In this document: one piece after another, positions 41,022-51,329 of the stretch
How the letters are laid out: the number at the start of each line of letters is the position of its first letter
Position numbering within the stretch: position 1 is the first letter of the stretch
NCBI GenBank assembly: GCA_900074885.1
Contig: FJUW01000086.1
Span: forward strand, 1,587-65,586
Direction: 5' to 3'
Origin: Rhynchosporium graminicola
Lineage: Eukaryota > Ascomycota > Leotiomycetes > Helotiales > Ploettnerulaceae
Length of the DNA stretch: 64,000 nt
Program-made: the position numbers and the translations under genes
The notes under the pieces: model-generated
The model's input: only the letters and a program-made list of their open reading frames with translations
What the model was told of the DNA's origin: nothing
The model's database searches: none

Positions 41022-44000
41022 TAGATCCCGTATACCGAATAGCTAAAGAAGAAGGAGGGAGAGAGTAAGACTAATAAGTCTGATAAGAAGAAGACTAGTA
41101 GTAGAAAGAAGAAGGAGAAGGATAACGATTCCGACGATAGTAGTATCTTCAGCGCAGCCCTTTTACCGTGTTTCCCTACTATTACGGCTTCTATAGCTAT
41201 ATTCTCTCACTATAATAAGTCACGATAGCTCTTCGATACCGGCGCTACGGAGTATATATCTAACGACCTTTCTAAGTTTACCTCATATACGCTAAGAGAC
41301 GATTTATAGTATATACTCACTATTAATAGGCTATTACGCCTTACTAGGATTAGAAGTTATACGATTAAGGCGATAAAGACCGACAGTATAGTCTATATAT
41401 TAGAGTGCTATAATATACTATATATCCCGTAGTCTCTAGTCTGCTTATACTCCGGTTCTAAATTAAATAAATTAAGAGGTTATTTACGCAGTTCTATTCT
41501 CTATATATCTAAGGAGAAGGAGATCTATATAATTAATAAGAATCTATTTATTATTGAAGAAGAGACCTCCGGCGCAGGGTATACTAGCCTTCCGGGTTTA
41601 AGCTTACCTATAGCAGTAGAGTAAGCTATAGTTGATATAGAGCTTTAGTATAGACGTATATATTACACTAGCTTTAACGTAGTATATCGCACTCAATCTA
41701 TAGTTACTAGTATGAAGTTTATAGAGCTTAAGACTAGTAGAACTCGCCTTTATATACTATATGAGAAAGGCCGACCTATTCGGAAGGTTAATAAGGTATC
41801 AGCATATACCCGACCTACTAGATCGATAGATGAAATCCATATAGATATAGTATACCTTAAACCTAAGGGTCTGAATAGTCACTCTTATACCTCTATCTTC
41901 TTATGCGCCTATTCGACTGGAAAGTAAGCTTTTACTTACGCTAAGAAGTCAGATATATACCTAGCTAATTAAAAGCTAATTAAGTTAGCCGAAATATAGT
42001 ATTACTATAAAATTAAGGTATAGAGATATAACGGGGGTAAGGAGTACTCTCCTTCTTAGATAAAAGAGCTTACTAACTACCTGGGAATACTACTAGAGGA
42101 GTCTACTCTATATACTCTAGAGCAAGATAGAAGAGCTAAACGCTCTATACGTACGATTATCGAGAAGGTACGTACAGTTATAGTAAACCAGAATATACCT
42201 GACTATATATAGCCGGAAATTCTACTCGCTTATATATATATCGCTAACCTTATCTCTACTTCTAGAGTAGAAGGGAAGACTCCTTTTAAGTGCTTCTAGG
42301 ACGATATTAAACTAGGAGTGAACTATACTCCCTCTGTTAAGTATCTCCGTATATTAGGATATCTTATCTTTATACTAATTAATAAGGAGAAGAGATTCTA
42401 GAGCTATAAGGTAGCTCCTAGAGCTAAAAAAGGTATTCTAGTGGGTTTTAAAGGTTATAATATCTATAGATACCTAGTTAATAGAAAGGTAGTTCGTACT
42501 TCTTATCTACGATTTGATAAAGACAGCTTAGTCATAGAACCTCACGAAGAAGACGCTATAATAGTACCTTAAACTAGGGGTGATTCTATCGATACTTTGA
42601 GTTAAAATCAAGACGTCGAGGTTACTATTACTACTACTCCTAATATAAGTATAGTCTCGGAAGAAGAAGTCGACAGTAGTATAGATACCGAATCTATAGT
42701 TAAGGACGAAGTTCTAGTACTAGAGGTCGATATTCCGGAGTAAATTGCTATATAAAAGAAGCGTAATAGGCCTCTTGGATCTAAGAACTATATGCCGGAG
42801 TATATCCCTAGGGCTATACGCTCTAGCTATAATAATCCGACTCCGACTCTAAACTTAACGCCTGAGGCAACCCTGGAACTAAATAACAGCTACTCTTATA
42901 CTATCTCTCTATTAGAAGAAGTACTAGAGAGTACTATTCAGTATCGACTCGCCTTTTATACAGCTTAAGAAGAGTCTCTATTCTTAGATAATCCGACTAC
43001 TTTGGATTAGGCTATAAAGAGAGCTAATTAGCTAGAATAGAAGAAGGCTATAATCAAGGAGTATCGATCTCTTGAAGAGAAGTCGACTTAGAAGACTATA
43101 AGTCGCTCTGATATGCTAAAAGGGTATAGAGTACTAGGTTCTCGTCTAGTTTTCAAGACTAAGAGAGATATAGATAGCAAAATCGATAAATATAAGGTCA
43201 GATTTATAATCTAAGGTTATACGTAACGTTTTAGTCACGATTACAATTAGACGTATACCGGAGTCTATAAATCTTCTACTTAGAAGATAGGCTTAGTAGT
43301 TGCGGCGGAGTATAACTTAGAAGTCGAATAGTTTGATATAGTAATAGTATTCTTATATAGTGAAGCCGATACTCAGATATACGTTAAATTACTACTATTT
43401 TATAGATAATTTAGGCGTAGACTTATAGACGATAAATATATACTCTTACTAAAGGCTCTATATAGTCTGAAGTAGTCTCCACGTCTCTAGTAAGAGACCT
43501 TACGTAAGGAGTTCTGTATTATCGACTTTATACCTTTATAAACTAATAATTACGTATATATTAACTAAGAAACTAGAATAATTATCGTTACCTATATTAA
43601 CGATTTTCTAGTTATCTTAAAGGCTAGAATAGCTCTTAAAGAGCTTAAGAAGAAGATTCTCACTATATTCGATATTCTACTAGCTGGACTAGCTAAATAC
43701 TTCCTTAGAGTCAGAATTATACGTGATAGAGAGAAGAAGACGATTTCTCTTTGCTAAGATACGTATATCGATAAGATATTAGATCGATTTGGAATAACTA
43801 ACTATAAGAGCGCTAATACGCCCTTTGCTACTAGTTTAGAGGTTTCTATAGTTAAATTCAAGGGAGTAGCTACTCTATAAGAAATTAAGCTATATTAATA
43901 GCTTTGCGGTAGTTTATAGTACCTAGCTTATACTCGCTAGGATATACTATACTACTACTCTATATTATTATAATTTCTGATAAATCTATTACCTTAATAC

Positions 44001-44588
44001 CTTACGAGCGCTAAGAGAGTACTTACGTACCTATAAGGTACGAAGTATTACGCTACGACTTACGGAGGATACGTTACCGATAGAGAGAAGATGAAATTAA
44101 GAGGTTTCTACGACTCTAATTAGGCCGGTAATCGAATCGATAGAGTATCGTATACCAGAGTATATTTCTTCCTTACAGGAGGTGTTTTCTCAGTAATTTC
44201 AAAGCGATAGACTACTATAGCTCTTACTTCTATAGAAGTAGAGTATATAGCTATATGCGCCTTTACTAGAGAAGTATTATAGATACGCTAAGTACTAAAG
44301 GAGCTAGGCTACAATAAGCTAGACTCTAGGAGTATAGAGATATAGTACGATAATTAAGGAGCTCTATCTCTATTAGAGAACCCTGAATTACACTAGCGTA
44401 CTAAGCATATCGATATCAAGTTCTATTACCTGCGATAGGAGGTTACTAGAGGTCACCTAGACCCTTAGTATATACTATTAAAGGAGAACGCCGCAGACGG
44501 GTTCACTAAACTACTTAGCCCATAAGACATTAAGGCCTTTATAGTAATACTGAATATAACTGTTTTACACCTAGAATAAGGGGTATAG
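41022..44588 (+). pseudogene. Copia D pol: protease, integrase, RT, RNase H
   Basis: Degenerate Copia polyprotein in one dominant frame. The protease DTGA is at 41,235-41,246. GAG-pre-integrase and integrase run from about 41,500 to 42,500 and include a 71-residue open stretch at 41,712-41,927; an integrase acidic residue lies in DEIHIDIV, and the later DNGG-type motif reads YNGG. RT spans about 43,080-43,800, with the YVDD box as YIND at 43,590-43,616 (GAC to AAC). RNase H is at about 44,180-44,530, with the EVEYIA-type motif readable. The final stop is near 44,588. The first five bases are the second copy of B's target duplication. Confidence 0.88.
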
Positions 44589-44791
44589 ATATTAATTAGA
44601 AGGCTAATATATCTTGAAAGAATTACGGAACCTATAGTTTATCCAGGTTCACGTGATATCGAGGCATAGTGCTAGTCTCTAGGGGTATCACTATACGTAC
44701 GCATACGATAGTATAATCGACTAATTACAGAAGAAATTAGATCACTCGTACCTATAGAAGTTACCGACTTTGTAGTATCTCTATAGAGGGG

Positions 44792-44913
44792 TGTGTTGCG
44801 AGGATATGGGTCTTAGCATAGATCAGGTGACTATAGTCACGTGCATAGTCCGTGCGGATATTCCTAGATAATATCTTCTGTCGACTCTCCATAGTAATTA
44901 GTACTGCAATACA
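44792..44913 (+). repeat. 3' LTR of Copia D
   Basis: A 122-bp LTR inferred from its ends: it begins TGTGTTGC and ends GCAATACA, an inverted repeat broken only by one CpA to TpA change. It is preceded by a purine-rich tract, ATAGAGGGG (44,783-44,791), typical of a polypurine tract, about 200 bp after the pol stop. The adjoining host bases are ACTAA (44,914-44,918). The partner LTR is outside the window, so the boundary cannot be checked against it. Confidence 0.6.
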
Positions 44914-44969
44914 ACTAATATCATTCACACGATTACTACCTCTATGCCTTACTCTGAAGATCAACGTAA

Positions 44970-46112
44970 CCTTGCGATAATATCGTAAAGAAACTTCTTT
45001 GCAACAACAAACCAACAATTTCCACATTTTCACGGTATCTCAGTCTATATACCTCAATAACTTGCCCGTCGAGCTCTGCCTCTATCCAAATCGACAATCC
45101 CGCATTCAATACGCACACCGACATTGTAGGTGGCGTAAAAGAATTGCAACTGGATCCTAGAATTACCCGAGAAGAATTCCTGAGTGTAAAACTTTCACAA
45201 GGTAATGTGTCAGTGAGAGACAAAGATGATGCGACCCGGACCATAGTGCGTGTCGCCCTCATGCTGGACTGCTCGATGAAAGACAAATATTCGGAAGGTT
45301 TCGAAATTAGCGGATACACACCTGCTAGATGGGAACCGGACGAGCCATTCGACTCCTCCTTGCAACGGGCAGTACCAAAGACTTTCAAACCGTATAATAG
45401 AGCCTCGGAGTTCGAGGTATTCAAGAAAGAGCTGAAAGCATGGAAGCTGAAGAAACGACATAATCTACGATTCCGACCGACCGACAACATTATGGAACAC
45501 CTCCTATATGATCCTCAATCACGAACCGTCAAAGTCTTTCATCATACTTCATATTTGAAAGCTCATCTAGCTCGCTCTGCTCAGCAGCCCATTGACATGG
45601 ATGCTCACAGTAGCTTGAAATTGTACAATTCTATCTATTGGTCCTGTTGTTTGCGCCTGGCTGACTCTTTCTCAGGGGGACGCTGCCTCCACAGCTACTA
45701 TTAGAAACTTTGGACTCCTTCCACTACATCCTTTTCCCGGTATCTCTTGACAGAAGCGGGAAGTCTCAGAAACTTCTGAATAAGCTCATCTCTGAATATG
45801 ACTTCGATCCTAATTCCAAATGGGATGAAGGCCATATTCGCCCACTACCTGAGGATTTCGCTTACCATTACTGGGGAGATCGACTAGCACAACTCCATGC
45901 TATTGTGAAAAATCCACCCCCAAACAAATGGCGTGATGTCCTGGTTTAAAAGGCACACTTCTGAAAGAAATGCACTCACTGTTGCTATAGCGGGTCTACT
46001 CTTGAGCGCACTCTTTGGTTTCCTTGGTGTCGTTGTTGGAATAGCCCAGCTATGGGTAGCAGTCATAGCTTTAAATGCTTCAAAAGCACCTGACTCGGAG
46101 CCTTCTTCTTGA
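44970..46112 (+). pseudogene. 5'-truncated, frameshifted fungal hypothetical membrane protein
   Basis: Ordinary-composition coding sequence starting 57 bp after the Copia LTR. The frame is open from 44,970 (a stop lies at 44,967-44,969) but has no in-frame ATG before the conserved part, which reads FSRYLSLYTSIT near 45,030 and continues to the first intron. The intron is 45,623-45,675 (GT-AG, 53 bp, CTGAC branch site). Exon 2 reads to 45,931 (NPPPNKW), after which one extra base (about 45,932) shifts the frame; the next frame encodes a hydrophobic C-terminal segment (about 45,970-46,070) and stops at 46,110-46,112. From memory it resembles uncharacterised filamentous-fungal proteins with one or two C-terminal membrane helices; no function is known to me. 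The start was probably cut off by the Copia insertion. Confidence 0.55.
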
Positions 46113-47379
46113 AGAATTTCAAGGAAACAGTAGAGTATCGATGTCAGGAATAGATGGCTGATTGGGGCGCCTTGCAATACGAGAACGTTAAAGTCACGAA
46201 ACTTCTTTACATCACTCAGATCCTAACCCAGGAAGGAACTCCAAAGTCACGAAATTAATCCATTGCCTCCTACCTTTGGACATGATCTCAGTTTCGCCAA
46301 GATCAGCTACGGTTTTCGTGTAGGTAACTTATATGTAGCCAGGTCTGGTATTCGCCGGATGTGAGCTCCCAACCGAAATACTAAGTAATCGCATCTTCAT
46401 CACTTGACGAGCTTATTTATGATAATTCTATACCTCGTGAACAAGAAAACTATATCACTGTATAGCTTTCAAGCCACTGAGGGGAGTTATTGTAATCAAT
46501 TATCCTATTTGACGACAGAATATTTTATTAAGTATCAAGTCCAAGGTAGACTTTTGTTGGCTGAAAATCGCTTATTTAGCTGGCGGGCTTCGGTTTCATA
46601 AGATTTGTGATCTTTAGATGTGTTTAAAAGGTATACTTACCATCACAAGATCTTGAGATACTGGAGAAACTCAGACTAGGATTTCAATTCGGTGAACCTG
46701 AGATCTTCATGGTTCATCAAGAGTGGTCTTAATGCACGATTGGAAAGTGAGTGACACTTGTTGACAAGCTAGCTTCGGCTAATTATAGTGACCTTGACTA
46801 TCGATACCAGAAAACAGTGGCCGATCAAAGCAGATTAGACACCTCGCGATATGAGGGGTATTAATATCGCGAAGGCATTCCGTCACTTCACTTAATCATC
46901 ACAGTAATGTTATGAAAATTATACAAGACCTTGCCTGACTCGGGACAATATCAAAGTCACCAAATTGGTTTGGCACTTCAGATATCTTACTGAGGTAATA
47001 TCTGCTCGACTAATATTGGCTAATTGTTTCTGAATTCGATAGCCTGACCCTATTAGTAGTATTTGTGATGGAACGAAGCTTTCCAAACGGGCAGATAACC
47101 ACTAAAGAATTGTAAAATTGGCTCCTCAACCGAGACGTTGACTGGGGATCAACATCCTGATGCCCTTTATTCCGACCTTGTGATGTTTTGCATGACACCA
47201 GATTTCATTTGTAATCTATCTTACTCACAAAATTGCGCATAAAGAACTACAGCCTATCGTTTGTTCGTTCGTACTTTCGTCGCTTGCTCACTCATGATTC
47301 CTTCCGCACATTTTTGTAAGGATCATGAGTTCATACCTCAGTTATCTCAATATCTTTCACACCGAACCCTTACAACTGT
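46113..47379. other. Region without a convincing gene
   Basis: Mildly AT-rich, not RIP-mutated. It contains a perfect 9-bp inverted repeat (TCGCGATAT at 46,844-46,852 and ATATCGCGA at 46,864-46,872) and short repeats of the type AAAGTCACGAAA (near 46,190 and 46,245). Short open frames here show no family resemblance. Confidence 0.5.
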
Positions 47380-47972
47380 GAGTTCAACTATATCCAATCA
47401 GGCGTCTGATACATATCAAGAGGAAGTTCTCTCAATGAGAGCTTCAGTAATAAGAAACAGCATGGCGGCGATAAATGCTGGAATCCCGATAGCCAGAGGC
47501 GTAACAGGACAAGCATAATAATAAGCCCGAAAGCAACTTCAATCGACAAAGCATGGTCTTCGCAAAGCGGATCCAGATTGGCGATTCGTCTCCGTTGATA
47601 GCAGAAAGCCACCGCCCGATATAAATGCTTTTCCATAACGAGGAAGGCTATTAATAAGTGCCAGGAGAAAGGCAAGAGAGCCAGAGATAGCTAATAGAAT
47701 AGATGATGACCTCCAAAGATATTGAATAATCGGATTTGGAAATGATGATGCCAGGTCAAAGTGTAGAGGCAAGCAGAAGCTCGAATACGATGGCGATGCT
47801 GGCCCGTGAAAAAGAAGGACTTTGAGAACGATCCAACACGAACTGGCCAATTGAGAACTTCGGTCACCAAATATTCCAGGTTAAGAGATGGGGAGTCAAA
47901 TATACTCATTGGGATATGCCCCGGTTGAGATGAAAGAGGATTCAAGCCGCCATCGACTAATGTAAAATACAT
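47380..47972 (-). pseudogene. Possible remnant of a hydrophobic membrane protein gene
   Basis: Three overlapping minus-strand frames succeed one another from right to left, each with hydrophobic segments: about 47,972-47,691, about 47,850-47,539 (segment ISGSLAFLLALINSL) and about 47,675-47,388 (segment VAFGLIIMLVLLRLWL). The pattern fits a small multi-pass membrane gene broken by frameshifts or containing unresolved introns. I do not recognise a family, and chance hydrophobic frames remain possible. Confidence 0.25.
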
Positions 47973-48299
47973 TGAAATGGACGACGGGAGCTCGTGTTAC
48001 CATGGGTACTGTCTAAGGGCTCTCCGTTTATGGGAGCCTATCGAAGGCTGGCGAGTTCAGGAATTAGCATCGTGAGAATTACAAAGGGACGAGACATTGA
48101 GAAGGTGAGAGACCTCGATCTTGAGGTGGGACATTATACTGACGCTAAGAGCCACTAAGAAATGTAGGAAGCGGTTGACGGGGAAGGAACGAGCCAGATG
48201 CCAAGACATCAACAGACTCGCTTAAAGGTAATCAGCTTCCCAGTCCCCGTGTATTATTAGTCGCGTACCTTAGATTTGACAGACGCGAACCTCTTCAAC

Positions 48300-48494
48300 A
48301 TGCAAGACGTCCCAACCACCAAAACAAAATCCATTCCGCAACGCTCATTCTCCGACAGAAGCGCCTCGCTCTCCTTACCGTCCACCCCAATCAGGCCGCA
48401 GGTTCCGCAGATAAGTTCTCTAGCGAATCTCCAAAAGGCCAGCCAGCCAGACCGGGTACCACTCGCACCTCACCATGGCCGACCTCCTCCATAA
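48300..48494 (+). other. Upstream ORF overlapping the Arp1 start
   Basis: An ATG at 48,300 opens a 64-codon frame that ends at 48,494, overlapping the Arp1 ATG (48,475) in a different frame. If the Arp1 transcript starts upstream of 48,300, this would reduce initiation at the Arp1 ATG. A possible splice (GT at about 48,456 to AG at 48,505) does not restore the Arp1 frame, so it is not an N-terminal extension. Transcription start unknown. Confidence 0.35.
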
Positions 48495-49858
48495 CGCCCC
48501 CATAGTACTTGACAACGGGTCAGGCACAATACGCGCTGGTTTTGCAGGCGACGACCTTCCTAAATGCTATTTTCCCTCTTTTGTAGGCCGGCCGAAGCAT
48601 CTGCGAGTCCTGGCAGGCGCACTAGAAGGCGACGTGTTTATCGGACAGAGGGCACAGGAATTGAGAGGGCTGCTGAAGATCAAGTATCCGCTGGAGCATG
48701 GCATTGTAACTGATTGGGATGATATGGAGAGGATTTGGGAATGGGTATATGGAGAGGGGCTGAAGACATTGAGTGAAGAGGTGCGTTGAGTAGTTGAGGT
48801 GGGGAGCTTCGGTGGACAGGGCTGAGCTGTTCTGGAAGCGCGATTGGATTTTCGAACAATGGCTAACGTGCGGACTCTATAGCATCCTGTTTTATTAACG
48901 GAACCACCTCTCAATCCACGAAGTAATCGCGATACCGCAGCGCAAATCCTCTTCGAGACTTTCAATGTTCCAGCACTCTACACCTCCATCCAAGCAGTCC
49001 TCTCATTATACGCCTCCGGCCGTACGACTGGTATAGTCCTTGATGCTGGCGATGGAGTATCTCACGCCGTTCCAGTCTACGAAGGTTTCGCTATGCCGAG
49101 CTCAATAAGGAGGATAGATGTTGCTGGGCGGGACGTCACAGAGTATATGCAGCTTTTATTACGGAAATCAGGATATGTGTTCCATACCAGTGCTGAGAAA
49201 GAAGTCGTGCGGATGATCAAGGAGAAAGTTAGTTATGTTGCGGCAGATCCGAAGAAAGAGGAGAAGGAATGGGCAGCTTTATCGGGGAAGATGGGGTCCG
49301 ATTCGAGAGTGGTGGAGTACGCTTTACCGGATGGTAATAAGATCAAGGTAATTTTGCTCCTTCTCATACGTATCAATATATATGTACTGACAATCCACAA
49401 GATTGGACAAGAGAGATTCCGCGCCCCAGAAATCCTCTTCGACCCTGAAATCATTGGGCTCGAATACCCTGGCATACACCAAATCGTCGTCGACGCCATT
49501 AACCGCACCGATCTCGACCTCCGCAAATCCCTTTTCGGGAACATTGTATTGTCGGGAGGTAGCACATTGACGAAGGGCTTTGGAGATAGGTTATTACATG
49601 AGGTGCAGCGGCTGGCAGTAAAGGACATGCGTATCAAGATCTTTGCGCCGCCAGAGAGGAAATACTCTACGTGGATCGGAGGTAGTATCTTGGCTGGCTT
49701 GAGCACGTTTAGAAAGGTACGTTCTTGTTTTTCCCGACTTTGATTGGTATTTCGAGAAGGATAAGGGTTTGGAAAGTCGGCTAACTGATAAACAGATGTG
49801 GGTCAGTATTGATGATTGGCACGAGAACCCCGATATCATTCACACGAAATTCACGTAG
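48475..49858 (+). CDS. arp1: Actin-related protein Arp1 (centractin), dynactin filament subunit
   Basis: Arp1 forms the short actin-like filament of dynactin, the activator of cytoplasmic dynein, needed in fungi for nuclear migration and retrograde vesicle transport (ro-4 in Neurospora). Four exons: 48,475-48,780, 48,883-49,347, 49,402-49,716 and 49,796-49,858. The introns (102, 54 and 79 bp) have GT-AG ends and CTAAC/CTGAC branch sites. The product is 382 residues, normal for Arp1. Visible motifs are the phosphate-1 loop [17 protein letters not shown] near the N terminus, GRPKH, phosphate-2 LDAGDGVSH, the adenosine-site [13 protein letters not shown] and the C-terminal [15 protein letters not shown] followed by [10 protein letters not shown]. 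All nucleotide-binding motifs are intact. The start ATG precedes the conserved first strand, as in other Arp1 proteins. It is convergent with the next gene. Confidence 0.96.
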
Positions 49859-51329
49859 ACTGAGTCTACTTGACCGCATTTCCACCTTTTCCTCCTGATA
49901 GATCGCTGCGTCATGTTGCGTCTAGTGGCCGGCAAGCCACTATATAGCGATCAAGATATTGGACTTGTGCCACTTCCCCGATTGCATACCGACCATTCGT
50001 TCAAGTAGATGCCAATGGATGCATATTGCTCCAATCATAGACGGGCCGATATTTAGAAGACAAGCTGATAGATGGACGGACATCCACCACTCATTCCCTG
50101 CAACTCAGCATCCTGTTTATGCTAGATCGGAAGGCGTGGAGAACGGTTAGAGGCGCTGTCACAAACTCAAGTATGAGACGTGAGCAAGGTTACGTTCGGA
50201 AGATACAGGTGAATGGAAGTTCCTCGCTAGCTAACCTGTCTGTATATCATGGTCGCCTATGTACAAAAAGCTTATTGTAATTTTCTTATGGGAAGGGCAA
50301 GAGCAGGCAGAGAGGAAATAGAGAGGAGAGAGAGATAGATAGATAGGCTTTTGCACAAATGATACCCACCAACAAATAAAACTGTCCTAGTACACACAAG
50401 TCCCTCGTCAAACTTCAAACTTCGCAAAAGCCTAACTCGGTGCATTCCATTTGTACCGCGTCATTGACCGGTTTCTATCGTATAATTGTATTGTAGGGCG
50501 ATGGATGTCAACACGCCACGTCCGTTTTACGCTCGAATCTTGCTCTTCTACCTTCCCAATCAGCCATTAGCATAGCTAAGCATGCAGAAGTTCCGTGCAG
50601 TATTTTGGATGCGATGAATAGAGAATCACAGCAATTCGAAAGCCCCCTCCCTTATTGGTGGTTGAGCTGAAATTTATTGAGGTTGACGAAGAAGACGTCA
50701 ATTTATTCACACACGAGCGCTTTACACGAACTCGTGTTTCATATATTAATGGTCTAGATGGAGAAAAGACAGATAGATCGAAGGGTTTCGAAAGCTAGGG
50801 TGTTTATTGCTGGGCAGATTAGATTGATATCGCAAGTGTCTGAAATCATCCAACGTCCTATTTCAAACAGTCTACACATGTTTATGCTTCGGCATCACGC
50901 TCTTGTTGAGTCTGTTCCTTCGTAGAATACAATTTGATAACATATATGTAAATCCCCAGCCCCTTCCTCTCATCCCTACCCGGCCCATGACCCAAGCCCC
51001 CCCAGCCAGACCAAACGACAAGGCAAATCGTAACTATCGTCATGAAGCAATCTGCCTTGCCTGCTCCTGCTCATCCATTAACACCAACCTCCAGCATCTC
51101 CAGTCCAAAAGATAATCCCAGCAGTCAACAATATCGTAACATCCATCCGAGATCATCAGTATGCGCATTCAATCCAATAACGCCAAGGCTCCATGCCAAT
51201 GCATCCATGTAGCAATAATCCCATGTCAAATTCCTGCTTCCCAAACGCCACAATAATGAGTCAAATCCAGCTCAGGAAAAACCACGTCATCCATTGTATA
51301 CACCCATCCCGCGGAGACGACCGGCTGAC
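49859..51329. other. Convergent intergenic region, Arp1 to TCP11-family gene
   Basis: About 1.5 kb between two 3' ends. It should hold both 3' UTRs and terminators. A GA/GATA-rich stretch lies at about 50,310-50,347. No ORF here shows family resemblance. Confidence 0.6.

Larger units (their letters stand above)
1270..44913 (+). mobile_element. Copia element D, outermost layer of the nest
   Basis: Ty1/Copia LTR retrotransposon split by later insertions. The visible parts are gag (1,275-1,805), pol (41,027-44,588) and the 3' LTR (44,792-44,913). The reading frame crosses element B cleanly: the target TAGAT is at 1,801-1,805 and again at 41,022-41,026, and the gag zinc-knuckle region before it continues into protease after it. 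The domain order protease, integrase, RT, RNase H defines Copia. The 5' end lies beyond the left edge, beyond element A0, which also inserted in D. RIP stops interrupt every domain, so it is dead. Confidence 0.9.
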